Shown here in pieces: positions 7,746-16,162 of a DNA stretch of 36,913 bases. Location of the stretch: positions 1 to 36,913 of IMG/VR virus record IMGVR_UViG_3300037796_000051; one strand, written 5' to 3'. The position numbers were made by a program, and so were the translations under genes. The stretch is from a virus. Position 1 is the first letter of the stretch, and each line of letters begins with the position of its first letter. Below the pieces are notes generated by a model. It was given only the letters and a program-made list of their open reading frames with translations. It was not told where the DNA came from and made no database searches.

Positions 7746-8803
7746 TGGCTGAGAACGAACTGACACAAATCATTGAGCTCACCGAGGACCTGACGCCTGC
7801 GGATGATGACTACCTGCCCATTCAGGGATCGGCGGGTGGCACTGGCAGTACGAAACGCACGTCCATTGCTGCCATCCGTGACGGTGTATCATTTGCCACG
7901 TATCAGCGTACGCTGTTCGTCGGGAAACACGGCGCCGACACAAACGACGGCACGAACCCGCAAACGGCATTCCTCACCATCGGCGCGGCGATTACCGCAG
8001 CGTCGGCACTGTCGCCAGGGCTGTATAGTCGCGTGTCGATTGTGATCGTGGATAGCGGCGAGTACGCCGAGAACATCGCACAGCCTGACTATGTGGATAT
8101 TGACGGGCCGCTCGCCACGGTACGCGGCACGGTCACGCTCGGGGATGAGGTACAGCTTCGGTTGTTTCGCATCTCAGCGACTGCGAACGGCACAACGCTG
8201 CTGGATAAAACATCTGGTGATAACACGTCGTTCTGCTACATCAACGAGGTGGACGGGACGGGCGCAACCGGCGCTGAGCAGCCCGGCCAGGGTAGCATCG
8301 TCAACACGTTCTGCGTCAAGAACACGTCGTCACCGGGTATCTTTTTTCTGTTCACGCCGAAGATATGGGTGCCTCAAAATGGGGAGGGCATCGGCGACAG
8401 CACGGTCGGGCAGGGGCATCTGCATGTCAATGTAGAGGATTTGTACCTCGCAGGCGACAACGCGCTCGGCATCGCGGGGAACATTGTGAATAGCAGCCTG
8501 ATTGTGCGGTTTGGGCACATCCTGGAAACAGGCAGCCATAGCGGTACGGTGGGCATCAAGATGGGCAGTTCGGGCGACTGCTACGCCGTGGGTACCCAGA
8601 TCATTGCTGATACCGTCTGGGACGTCAATGTCAATCGCAATCTCAGGATTGTTTGCCCAGATACGCAGGGTAGTTACATCGGCGTTCCGCAAGTCGCCTT
8701 TACCGACAATTACGTCGTGGCTCCAAGCCTGCCCACGTCGGCAAGCGGCCTGCCCACCGGGGCGTTCTGGAATGATGGCGGTACGCTCAAGATTGTGACG
8801 TGA
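7745..8803 (+). CDS. Beta-helix fibre/spike-like protein
   Basis: A 352-residue protein. The ATG at 7745 overlaps the previous stop (TGATG); an in-frame ATG four codons upstream lacks a good ribosome site. After a short N-terminal part (IELTEDLTPADDDYLPI, a virion-attachment-like motif), LFVGKHGADTNDGTNPQTAF begins a repetitive beta-rich region typical of right-handed beta-helix spikes. The C-terminus SASGLPTGAFWNDGGTLKIV is a motif seen at the ends of phage fibre and spike proteins. Its place between head-tail connector genes is unusual and suggests a neck or capsid fibre rather than a distal tail spike. Confidence 0.6.
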   Translation: MAENELTQIIELTEDLTPADDDYLPIQGSAGGTGSTKRTSIAAIRDGVSFATYQRTLFVGKHGADTNDGTNPQTAFLTIGAAITAASALSPGLYSRVSIVIVDSGEYAENIAQPDYVDIDGPLATVRGTVTLGDEVQLRLFRISATANGTTLLDKTSGDNTSFCYINEVDGTGATGAEQPGQGSIVNTFCVKNTSSPGIFFLFTPKIWVPQNGEGIGDSTVGQGHLHVNVEDLYLAGDNALGIAGNIVNSSLIVRFGHILETGSHSGTVGIKMGSSGDCYAVGTQIIADTVWDVNVNRNLRIVCPDTQGSYIGVPQVAFTDNYVVAPSLPTSASGLPTGAFWNDGGTLKIVT

Positions 8804-8982
8804 TGACACAGAGAACCGCAATGATTATACAGGTTGTGCTGCTCAATGTGGCTGCACTCATCATCCTGGCAGACTGGATACGCAATCCAGAGGCAACCGA
8901 AATGCAAATGTTTCAGCGGCACTGGGTGTCGATTGTGCCGCTGCTTCTGGTGTTGATCGTTATGTGGGTTCGGCGGAAGTAG
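8803..8982 (+). CDS. Small two-TM membrane protein (holin-like?)
   Basis: A 59-residue protein coupled to the previous gene (TGATG). Residues about 7-24 (MIIQVVLLNVAALIILA) and 40-57 (VSIVPLLLVLIVMWV) are hydrophobic segments, followed by a basic end RRK. The size and two membrane spans would suit a class II holin, but no lysis gene is seen next to it, so this is only a possibility. Confidence 0.55.
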   Translation: MTQRTAMIIQVVLLNVAALIILADWIRNPEATEMQMFQRHWVSIVPLLLVLIVMWVRRK

Positions 8983-8997
8983 CATAGTGAGCAGTTT

Positions 8998-9408
8998 ATG
9001 GCGAAGCGCAACGTGACAATTGAGGGACTACCCGAACTTAAGCGCAAGTTGTTAGACATGTCCGAGGAGATGCGACAGGCGAAACTGGAGGCGGCGGTGC
9101 TCACCGGCGGGCAACTTATCAAAAATGAGGCGCAAGTGAGGGCGCCCGTCAAGACTGGCACGCTGCGGCGATCCATCACCGTGCAGATCAGTGAGAGCAG
9201 CGCCACGAGTGCCAGCGCAGCCATCGGGACGAACCTGGCCTATGCCCGGCGTATCGAGTTTGGGTTTAACGGGCGTGACAAACTTGGACGGCTCTACAGC
9301 CAGCCAGCGCAGCCGTACCTGAGGCCCGCGTTTGATCAGGAACGCGAGAACGCCTATCGGGAAATCCAGGACGCGCTACGGGATGCGATAAATGACGCCA
9401 TCGATTGA
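8998..9408 (+). CDS. Tail completion protein, HK97 gp10-like
   Basis: A 136-residue protein with the family signature: VTIEGLPELKRKLLDMSE near the N-terminus, AQVRAPVKTGTLRRSI (about residues 43-58), LAYARRIEFGF, and QPAQPYLRPAFDQERE near the C-terminus. HK97 gp10-like proteins join the connector to the tail terminator. The gene is in the expected place, ahead of the tail terminator. Confidence 0.85.
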   Translation: MAKRNVTIEGLPELKRKLLDMSEEMRQAKLEAAVLTGGQLIKNEAQVRAPVKTGTLRRSITVQISESSATSASAAIGTNLAYARRIEFGFNGRDKLGRLYSQPAQPYLRPAFDQERENAYREIQDALRDAINDAID

Positions 9409-9769
9409 GCAGGGGTTGTGGACATACCTGAAGAGCAGCATCACGGATTTGCGGCTCTATCCAGACAGACTACCGCAGCAGCCTGATCTACCTGCTGCCA
9501 TCTATCAGCGCATTAGTACCACACCATCCTACACGCACGACGGCGATACCTGTACCGATGATGTGCGCATTCAGATTAGCGCGTTCGGTGTGCGGCGTAT
9601 CGATGCCGATGAGTTGCTCGATAAGATACGCGAGCGGTTGTCGGGCTTCTCTGGTGATATGGGCGGCGTCAGAGTGGGGCGCGTGTTCCTTCGTAATCAG
9701 GTAGCGAGTTACGAGCCGGATGTGGACTATTACGTATCGCGGCAAGATTACATCATAGGACGGGGATGA
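9392..9769 (+). CDS. Tail terminator-like protein (DUF3168-like)
   Basis: A 125-residue protein overlapping the gp10-like gene by 17 bases. Short segments such as LWTYLKSSITDLRLYPDRLP near the N-terminus, PAAIYQRISTTPSYTHDGD and VRIQISAFGVRRIDADELLD match the DUF3168 pattern. Members cap the tail tube and stop its growth. Placement and length agree. Confidence 0.75.
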   Translation: MTPSIEQGLWTYLKSSITDLRLYPDRLPQQPDLPAAIYQRISTTPSYTHDGDTCTDDVRIQISAFGVRRIDADELLDKIRERLSGFSGDMGGVRVGRVFLRNQVASYEPDVDYYVSRQDYIIGRG

Positions 9770-10155
9770 TAGCAGTATCGACAGCACAACTGGAGCGGCT
9801 CGGCATTGTGGCACGCCAAAAGCCGTTTGCGTTGATGAACGGCACAAGCGGACGCGTCGTCGGCCCGGTTGACGCGGCGTATGACGCCCTGAAATGGGTC
9901 ATCAGCGTGGGCCGTAATGCGAACGGCGGGCATGTCTCAGTGGAGATTGAGCACAGCCCAGACGGCGATGCCTGGTACGCATACGAGCCGCCACTCGTGT
10001 ACCAGACAACGAACGCGGGCGAGACGGCATATATTGATATGACGCGAGCGGATGATGTGCCAGCGTCAACGATTGCGCTACGCGCCGTCATTCGCGGGTG
10101 GTTCGAACTGGACTGGCAGCATGCCGGAGTAGAGGTGGTGTGCCGCTATGCCTAA
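9766..10155 (+). CDS. Hypothetical virion-associated protein, 129 aa
   Basis: The ATG at 9766 overlaps the previous stop. The protein is predicted beta-rich (VISVGRNANGGHVSVEIEHS, ALRAVIRGWFELDWQHAGVE). Its regular strand spacing, few charged clusters and Trp-rich end suggest a sandwich-like fold, perhaps carbohydrate-binding. It precedes two sugar-transfer genes, so it may be a structural protein or a substrate for them. No family is recognised. Confidence 0.5.
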   Translation: MIAVSTAQLERLGIVARQKPFALMNGTSGRVVGPVDAAYDALKWVISVGRNANGGHVSVEIEHSPDGDAWYAYEPPLVYQTTNAGETAYIDMTRADDVPASTIALRAVIRGWFELDWQHAGVEVVCRYA

Positions 10156-10843
10156 CGTTTTGATCGCTGTTCCCATCCATACGGGTATTCATCGCCGCAC
10201 CCTGGATAGTCTTTTCCAGTTGCAGCACAGCCGCGCATACCAGTCTGACATTGTGATGCTGCGAGGTGGTGACGAGCATATAGCCGATGCCAAAACGCGC
10301 ATCGCCTGGAAGTACAATCAAGCTCGAGATATGTGCCTACGCGGCAACTATGACTACCTATTGACGGTTGAGCAGGATATCGTATTCGAGAAAGACGCGC
10401 TCACACGGATGCTTGCCACGCTAGACGAGCACGACGCCGATGTCGGCTATGCGCTCTACTGTTTTCGGCAGCCGCCGTTCTATCGTTGGAATGCATTCCC
10501 GGCGATGGATAACGTGACGTTCACAGGTCAATCGCTATCGTTCTTTCCAGAGCGGGCGCGGGCCGCGTGGGGCAGCGTGATCGAATGCGAGGGCCAGGGC
10601 AACGGATTTACCCTCATTCGTCGCCGCGTCTTGGAACGCATTCGCTACCGTGTCGAGCACCGCATTGGAGAAGGCGCCCACTCCTCGCAAGACACCTATT
10701 TTGCTTTTGACTGCCAGATGGCAGGCATCAAACAGGTGTGCGATACCAGTATCGTATGTGGGCATATCGATATGCAGGAAGGTGCGTTTGTCACGCTGTG
10801 GCCGGATATCAACGAAGAGAAGATGCACAGGATTGAGGCATGA
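10148..10843 (+). CDS. GT-A glycosyltransferase-like protein
   Basis: A 231-residue protein. MPNVLIAVPIHTGIHRRTLD is a typical nucleotide-binding start of family-2-like glycosyltransferases. YDYLLTVEQDIVFEKDALTR (about residues 66-85) places an acidic motif (EQD) where the metal-binding DxD usually lies. QGNGFTLIRRRVLE and the C-terminal IVCGHIDMQEG (His and acidic) complete the usual order. It is expected to move a sugar from a nucleotide-sugar to a protein or glycan. The acceptor is unknown. It overlaps the preceding gene and is coupled to the next. Confidence 0.75.
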   Translation: MPNVLIAVPIHTGIHRRTLDSLFQLQHSRAYQSDIVMLRGGDEHIADAKTRIAWKYNQARDMCLRGNYDYLLTVEQDIVFEKDALTRMLATLDEHDADVGYALYCFRQPPFYRWNAFPAMDNVTFTGQSLSFFPERARAAWGSVIECEGQGNGFTLIRRRVLERIRYRVEHRIGEGAHSSQDTYFAFDCQMAGIKQVCDTSIVCGHIDMQEGAFVTLWPDINEEKMHRIEA

Positions 10844-11949
10844 GCGACTACCCAACTTTGACTATTGTTACCGCACTGAGCAGGCCGGAGTATCTACCGG
10901 GCATATTCGAGAGCCTGAACACAGCCGAAGGACACAACCTGGACATTCGGCATTACATCATCCATCCACATGGCGCCACACATCCGGGGAATGGGCGGGC
11001 CGATATGGCGCGCAACGTTGGCGCGGCACTCTCCAGCATCCGTGATGGCTGGGTCTGGATTTTGGACGACGACAACAGCGTGCATCCGGGATTTTTTCGG
11101 CGGCTCGAGGAGGAAATCGCAGCGCAGCCGGAGGCGCGGGCGTTTGTGTTCTCTCAGGAGCGCGCCGACGAGCGGCGCCTCTTGCAGGCCGCGCCGGAAA
11201 ACGTCCGCATCGGCAGTATTGACACAGCGCAGTTCGTGCTACGCCGCGATCTGATCGGCGACCTGCGGTGGTGCGAACTGCCCGTGCATGACGGTATTTT
11301 TATCCAGGAATTGTACGAACAATGTCCCGAAGATTTCCGCTTTGTGGACGAAGTGCTGTGCTACTTCAATCGTCAATCGCACGGCGCGCCACGCCATGTG
11401 ATGGTCAACCTGGGGTGTGGCACCGACGTGCGTGATGGCTGGATTAACATCGACAGCGCGCCGCGTGCAAACGTCAAGGCACACGATATCCGACAGGGAT
11501 TACCGTTTTTTAACAACAGCGTTGACTACATCTATGCATCGCACGTCTTGGAACATCTCGACTATTCCGTCGCGTTGAAACTGATTGACGAGTGCCATCG
11601 GGCGCTCTTGCCTGGTGGTGTGGTGCGGCTCGTGCTGCCAGATGTGCCGCGCCTCCTCGCTGACTATGTGCGTGGGGATGTGTCTGACTGGACAGGCTTT
11701 ACGCAGTTCGTGTGCTCTGCCATTCCCGGCGTAGAGGAACCACAGCCGATTGATTTTGTTAACGCTATCATTTTTAACGTGGCACGCGACCCGCATCGTT
11801 ACGTCTGGGATGTGCCGCGCCTGTGCGATGTACTACTGGCAGCGGGTTTTGCGACAGCGGAGCCGGTTGCATTCGACAGCCGCATCGATATCGATGATCC
11901 ATTCAGAACTGATCATTCATTCTATGTAGAAGCTCGTAAGGAGGGCTAG
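10840..11949 (+). CDS. Fused glycosyltransferase-methyltransferase
   Basis: A 369-residue protein with two domains. Residues about 1-180 look like a GT-A glycosyltransferase (SDYPTLTIVTALSRPEYLP, then GWVWILDDDNSVHPGFFRRL with a DDD metal motif). Residues about 188-365 form a class I SAM methyltransferase: MVNLGCGTDVRDGWINIDSA is motif I with the acidic end of strand 2, followed by IYASHVLEHLDY (motif II/III region) and LLPGGVVRLVLPDVPRLL. Such a pairing could add and cap a sugar. It is coupled to the upstream glycosyltransferase (ATGA). Confidence 0.8.
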   Translation: MSDYPTLTIVTALSRPEYLPGIFESLNTAEGHNLDIRHYIIHPHGATHPGNGRADMARNVGAALSSIRDGWVWILDDDNSVHPGFFRRLEEEIAAQPEARAFVFSQERADERRLLQAAPENVRIGSIDTAQFVLRRDLIGDLRWCELPVHDGIFIQELYEQCPEDFRFVDEVLCYFNRQSHGAPRHVMVNLGCGTDVRDGWINIDSAPRANVKAHDIRQGLPFFNNSVDYIYASHVLEHLDYSVALKLIDECHRALLPGGVVRLVLPDVPRLLADYVRGDVSDWTGFTQFVCSAIPGVEEPQPIDFVNAIIFNVARDPHRYVWDVPRLCDVLLAAGFATAEPVAFDSRIDIDDPFRTDHSFYVEARKEG

Positions 11950-11951
11950 AT

Positions 11952-12335
11952 ATGGCGACGATTACCGTAGTAGAAGGCGTAGGGACGTATCCATCGCTGG
12001 CGTCGGCAAATGGCGCGGCTACCGGCGCGTGGGTTGACCTGGACACGGGCGCCAGCGCGAACAGTTTCAACGCCAAAAAAGGCGACGTGCTGATCGTCTG
12101 GAATGACGCGGCATCGAGCGGCGACACCATCAGCGCAACTGTGGAAGGAACCAATAATCCGTATGGCGTGCAGGCCGATAAGGTTAAAGAGGTTGATGGT
12201 ATGGCCTTCACCATCTTCGAGTTTGAGGTGCTCGAAGGGTGGGTGCCCGACGGCGGCTCGCTCGTGTACCTGACGGTTGAAGAAAGCGGCACCGCAACGG
12301 CGAAGGCGGCAGTGTTCCGCCCGAACCAGGGCTAG
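11952..12335 (+). CDS. Structural protein, 127 aa
   Basis: A Thr/Gly/Ala/Asp-rich beta protein (ITVVEGVGTYPSLASANGA, KGDVLIVWNDAASSGDTISA, SLVYLTVEESGTATAKAAVF). Low aromatic content and even strands suggest a virion component such as a tail decoration or a second tail protein. Its location between the glycosyltransferase-methyltransferase and the tail tube, with a good GGAGG-like site, makes it a candidate glycosylation target. No family is recognised. Confidence 0.55.
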   Translation: MATITVVEGVGTYPSLASANGAATGAWVDLDTGASANSFNAKKGDVLIVWNDAASSGDTISATVEGTNNPYGVQADKVKEVDGMAFTIFEFEVLEGWVPDGGSLVYLTVEESGTATAKAAVFRPNQG

Positions 12336-12346
12336 AGGAGGGCATC

Positions 12347-12796
12347 ATGGCAAACTGCCCAACAACCGGTGATGCCATCTGGGCATACGGCACGACGTTA
12401 TGGCGCTCCGATGGTGACGCAAACAACCCGCAATGGACACGCGTCACATATATCAATCAGATCAACCCGCCCGGCGGCTCAACCGCAGAGATCGAGACAA
12501 CCCATCACGATACGCCGGACGGGTTTACCACGTTTATCAGTGGATTAAAAACCACAGACGATATCGAGATGGTGGTGAACTGGCAACCGACTGAAACATC
12601 ACACCGGATGCTCTATAACGACTGGATTGCAGGATGCAATCGCGACTGGATGGTTGAAGTCAAGAGCAACGACAGCGTGATTGCAACATTTACGGTAACA
12701 GCGTTTGTGATGAGTTTTAGTGTTGAGACGCCGATCGATGGTCGGGCCGTGGCAAATGTCACGCTCAAGCCGTCGGGTAAGCCAACGCTATTATAG
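12347..12796 (+). CDS. Major tail tube protein
   Basis: A 149-residue protein with a strong ribosome site (GAGGAGGG). Motifs such as GDAIWAYGTTLWRSDGDA (about residues 8-25), GGSTAEIETTHHDTPDGFT, MVVNWQPTETSHRMLYNDW and the end VTLKPSGKPTLL follow the tail tube pattern of 'A.IDVT.H.' then 'W.P....H..L...' and a final KPSG. It would polymerise into the tail tube. The location is exactly before the chaperone pair and the tape measure. Confidence 0.8.
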   Translation: MANCPTTGDAIWAYGTTLWRSDGDANNPQWTRVTYINQINPPGGSTAEIETTHHDTPDGFTTFISGLKTTDDIEMVVNWQPTETSHRMLYNDWIAGCNRDWMVEVKSNDSVIATFTVTAFVMSFSVETPIDGRAVANVTLKPSGKPTLL

Positions 12797-12805
12797 GAGA
12801 GGGCC

Positions 12806-13177
12806 ATGCTGCTCACACGCGAGCAAATCGAGACACGAGAGCAGCGGTACCGCGATATCCCCGTTCCCGAGTGGAACGGGGATGTTCGCATTGTGCCGAT
12901 GAGCGCAGCGGATTTGCAAGTATTTTTGAAGGCGAAAGAGAACGGCGATATGGCGCGGGCGGGAGTGCAGGTATTGGCACGCGTCATGGTTGGCGAGGAT
13001 GGCGAGCGGCTCTACTCTGACAAAGATGTCGACAAGCTCTACAGTCTGCCAGGGACAGCGGCGGTCATGGCAACGCTACTGCCTGAAATCCTGGAATTCA
13101 GCGGCGTCGATAAAGCGCGGCAAGAGGAGTTAGCAAAAAAATCCGCGAGCCCCAGCAACGGCTCCTCTATCGATTAG
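12806..13177 (+). CDS. Tail assembly chaperone, upstream frame (gpG-like)
   Basis: A 123-residue protein coupled to the tail tube gene (GGAGAGG). Short helical, acidic segments (REQIETREQRYRDIPVPEWN, DLQVFLKAKENGDMARAG) suit the tail assembly chaperone role, in which a short product and a frameshifted longer product prime tube assembly on the tape measure. A run of seven As at 13135-13141 near its end is placed for a -1 shift into the next frame. Confidence 0.7.
   Translation: MLLTREQIETREQRYRDIPVPEWNGDVRIVPMSAADLQVFLKAKENGDMARAGVQVLARVMVGEDGERLYSDKDVDKLYSLPGTAAVMATLLPEILEFSGVDKARQEELAKKSASPSNGSSID
13135..13141 (+). promoter_or_regulatory. -1 ribosomal frameshift site
   Basis: The heptamer A AAA AAA is correctly phased in the upstream frame (codons GCA AAA AAA). 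Five bases later a small stem pairs 13147-13151 (GAGCC) with 13160-13164 (GGCTC). A -1 shift continues through an open frame (encoding REPQQRLLYRLVLRAGGRY) into the second chaperone frame without a stop. This is the classic G/GT arrangement of long-tailed phages. Confidence 0.8.
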
Positions 13178-13503
13178 TGTTGCGGGCGGGCGGGCGCTAC
13201 ATCGCCAATCCATACGCGTTGCTCGAGGAGATGAGTGCGGAGACGTGGGTGCTGTGGCAACTGTACTACGATCTCGATCCCTGGGGTGAAGAGCGCGCCG
13301 ATCTGCGTTCTGGAATGATCGCGGCGGTGATCGCCGAAACAAACCGCGACAAAAAGAAGCGGCGCAAGCCGTACGCGCCGCAGGAATTTATGCCTCAATT
13401 CGACAGGCCTCCGCCCAAACCGCAGACGCCAGAGGAGCAGGCCGCCATTCTCAGGATGTGGGTAGAGGTACTCGGTGGTGATGATAGGACACAGGCTGCA
13501 TAA
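13177..13503 (+). CDS. Tail assembly chaperone, frameshift extension (gpT-like)
   Basis: A 108-residue frame whose only in-frame start is GTG 13177, overlapping the upstream TAG. The frame is actually open back to the slippery site near 13141, so the natural product is most likely the -1 fusion with the upstream chaperone. Features include RAGGRYIANPYALLEEMSAE, WVLWQLYYDLDPWGEERADL and basic KKKRRKPYAPQ. The C-terminal part is acidic. The length and order before the tape measure are typical. Confidence 0.7.
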   Translation: MLRAGGRYIANPYALLEEMSAETWVLWQLYYDLDPWGEERADLRSGMIAAVIAETNRDKKKRRKPYAPQEFMPQFDRPPPKPQTPEEQAAILRMWVEVLGGDDRTQAA

Positions 13504-15797
13504 TGGCTGATGTTTTAGAACAACTAAATGTCCTGCTCTCTCTGGACGCGTCCGAGTTTGATCGAGGGACGCGTGATGTTGCCAACCGTGCGGAGCGCAG
13601 CGGTAATCGCATCAGCGGCGCTTTGTCTGCCGGGATGGGCGCGGCGGCGACAGGCATTGCAGCGAGTGCAACCATTGCGGTGGGCGCCATTGCGGGCATT
13701 GGCGCGGCGGCGATCTCAGCTCAAGGGCGCGTTGCGACGCTCGAAAAGGCGTTCGGCGGCGCGCTTGACGAGGCGACAGCGGATGCACTGTTCCTTGCCG
13801 ATGCGTATGATCAGGACCTGACCGAGGCAGCCCGCAGCGCACAGCGTGTGCAGGATGAGTTCGGCACATCGGCAGAAGATGCATTCCTGGTGCTCACCGA
13901 AGGGCAAGAGCTTGGCCTTGATCGGTTCGGCGACCTCAACGACACCCTCAACGAATACTCCGATGATTTTGCCGATCTCGGTGTCACTGGCTTTGACTCC
14001 CTCGCATTGATCAACGAGGGGCTCGAGGCCGGATTTATGAACACCGACAAAGTTGGGGACGCCTTCAACGAATTCGGTATCCGCCTTCGTGACCCGGCAG
14101 TCATCAAAAACATCCGCGACATTGACGAGAGCACCGCCGATCTGTTTGATCAGTTCGCACGTGGCGAGATTACGCAGCGACAGGCGTTTGAACGCATCGC
14201 CGATAGTATCGAGAGCATCGAGGACCCTCTGCTCCGGCAAGAGGCAGGCGTGCAGGCGTTCGGCACCACGTTTGAAGACTTCGGCGCCGATGCCACGTTC
14301 GCGCTTGGGGAGGCGCTGGAGGGGGTAGAGGCCCTCGGCACAGAGATCGAGGAGAGTGGGCGGCAGTACGGCACGTTCGGCGCGCTGTGGGCAGGCATCA
14401 CGAGCGAGGCCACGGCGGCGCTGGCACCGCTTGGGGATAAACTCCTCGAGATTGCTAACGAAGCCATGCCGCATATCATATCGGCTATTGAGTGGTTCGG
14501 CACGAACGCGCCCGGCTGGATTGACATGGCGGTGGGTGCGCTCGATAGGTTTATGGCGGTCGTTGTGCCGTTGGCGCGCTACCTTGGCTTCGTTTTGGAA
14601 GAAGGCGATTACCTTAACGACTGGCTCACTCACCTCCCCGACGCGATGCAGCCGGTGGTGCAGTTTATTGGTGAGTTAATATTTCAATTTCAGCAATTGG
14701 CGAGCCAGGTTGGCGCTATCATCGGCCCGCTCGTCTCGTCTATCCAGGGAGCATTCCAGGGCGCAGAAGCAGCAACGCAGGGCTTCAGTATGGCGACCAT
14801 TGGACTAGGCGAGCAATGGGCCATGCTGCAACAGACATTCGGCGCGGTTGTCACTGCTATCACGAGCATCGTACAGAGTGGGTTCGGGATTATTCAGGCG
14901 TTCCTACAAGAGAACGGCGCCAGTATTCAGATGTTCTTTCAAACAACCTGGCAGCAGATCACGACGATCATATCGCTTGCTATCCAGTTGATAGACGCAA
15001 CCATCGTGCCTACATTGCAGGGCATCGCGGCATTCATCGCTGCCCACGGAGATGAGATTGTCAGCATCCTGACAATGGCATGGGAACAGATCAGCACTGC
15101 CGTCGGATTGTTTTTGGACGCGATCACAGCCGCGATCACGCTGGCGCTCCAGATCATCGATGGGGACTGGCGCGGCGCGTGGCAGACTATCCAGCAGTTT
15201 AGCCTGCAGTTCGTTTTGACATTCGCGCAAATGTTTGAAAATGGTTTCAACATGATCGTTGAGATTGTGCGCCTGGCTATGGAAGCGTTCGGCATTGATA
15301 TCGATGCGGCGTTCGCCGCGGCGGTGGCAGGCTTCCAGGTGTTTCGGGCCAATTTCATCGATCCGATTATTGCCGCGTTCAACGCCATCGGGCAGGCTAT
15401 TCAAAACGCCATTGGGAACATCCTCAATCTTGGCGAAAAACTACGCAACATCAGGCCGCCTGACTGGCTGAGCCAATGGGGTACTGATATTCAAGAGGGC
15501 GCCGGGGTTGTGGCGTCGCAATTTGGTGAGCGCGCTATGGGTGGCACAGGCTCCGGCTGGACGGTCGTTGGAGAGCAGGGGCCAGAACTCGTCAACCTTG
15601 GGCGGGCCAGTGCTGTATTGCCAGCGGGCGTGACTGGCAGCGCGATGGGTGGGAATGCGAGCGTATCTATGAATATGAACATCGGCAGTGTGGACAGTGC
15701 CGAGCGAGCGCAGCAGGTTGCTGACATGGCAGCGGCGCGCATTATGGCCGCGCTCGAATATGGGCAGGATGATGTGCTCAAGCAGGGGGTGCGCTAG
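13503..15797 (+). CDS. Tape measure protein
   Basis: A 764-residue protein, the second longest in the window. N-terminal LLSLDASEFDRGTRDVANRA is a typical tape-measure opening. Hydrophobic segments occur at about 45-75 (AAATGIAASATIAVGAIAGI) and again at about 440-550 (repeated Ile/Gln-rich stretches). The end carries WTVVGEQGPELVNLGRASAV, the 'G..GPELV.L..G' motif frequent at tape-measure ends. It sets tail length. At about 1.5 angstrom per residue the tail would be roughly 115 nm. Confidence 0.85.
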   Translation: MADVLEQLNVLLSLDASEFDRGTRDVANRAERSGNRISGALSAGMGAAATGIAASATIAVGAIAGIGAAAISAQGRVATLEKAFGGALDEATADALFLADAYDQDLTEAARSAQRVQDEFGTSAEDAFLVLTEGQELGLDRFGDLNDTLNEYSDDFADLGVTGFDSLALINEGLEAGFMNTDKVGDAFNEFGIRLRDPAVIKNIRDIDESTADLFDQFARGEITQRQAFERIADSIESIEDPLLRQEAGVQAFGTTFEDFGADATFALGEALEGVEALGTEIEESGRQYGTFGALWAGITSEATAALAPLGDKLLEIANEAMPHIISAIEWFGTNAPGWIDMAVGALDRFMAVVVPLARYLGFVLEEGDYLNDWLTHLPDAMQPVVQFIGELIFQFQQLASQVGAIIGPLVSSIQGAFQGAEAATQGFSMATIGLGEQWAMLQQTFGAVVTAITSIVQSGFGIIQAFLQENGASIQMFFQTTWQQITTIISLAIQLIDATIVPTLQGIAAFIAAHGDEIVSILTMAWEQISTAVGLFLDAITAAITLALQIIDGDWRGAWQTIQQFSLQFVLTFAQMFENGFNMIVEIVRLAMEAFGIDIDAAFAAAVAGFQVFRANFIDPIIAAFNAIGQAIQNAIGNILNLGEKLRNIRPPDWLSQWGTDIQEGAGVVASQFGERAMGGTGSGWTVVGEQGPELVNLGRASAVLPAGVTGSAMGGNASVSMNMNIGSVDSAERAQQVADMAAARIMAALEYGQDDVLKQGVR

Positions 15798-16162
15798 TGG
15801 CATGGACATTCACCGTAGGTAGCACAACCGCAACATTCGAACCACAGGCGGGCGATAATGCAAAACTGACACCGCAGCGGGAGGCGCGCTATGAAACGAA
15901 TATGTTCATCGGCGGCATCGCGGGGCGCGTTGATGTGTTCGGCTACGGCCCGCTTGTGTTCAAAGGCGGCGATTTTCAGGTCCGTTGCTCGACTGCCGAC
16001 GCATTAAAACTCCGCAACGTCTCACAACTGTATGGCAAGCCGGGGCAACTCAGCGACGGCACAAACACGTATGACGTGACGCTAGTTGGTGTCACGCTTA
16101 CTGAATTGCTCGCGAGTTGCACCGATTATGAGTATGTGGGTACACTGAGGTTTGAAGGGTGA
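15797..16162 (+). CDS. Tail protein, 121 aa (distal-tail-like)
   Basis: Starts at GTG 15797 overlapping the tape-measure stop (TAGTG), with GGGGGTG upstream. The beta-rich protein (MAWTFTVGSTTATFEPQAGD, FGYGPLVFKGGDFQVRC, TYDVTLVGVTLTELLASC) sits where a distal tail or baseplate adaptor protein is expected. No specific family could be confirmed. Confidence 0.55.
   Translation: MAWTFTVGSTTATFEPQAGDNAKLTPQREARYETNMFIGGIAGRVDVFGYGPLVFKGGDFQVRCSTADALKLRNVSQLYGKPGQLSDGTNTYDVTLVGVTLTELLASCTDYEYVGTLRFEG

Noticed and set aside
13716-14633. Minus-strand open frame of 305 codons opposite the tape measure gene
   Set aside because: Complement of repetitive Ala/Glu coding sequence; no independent support.
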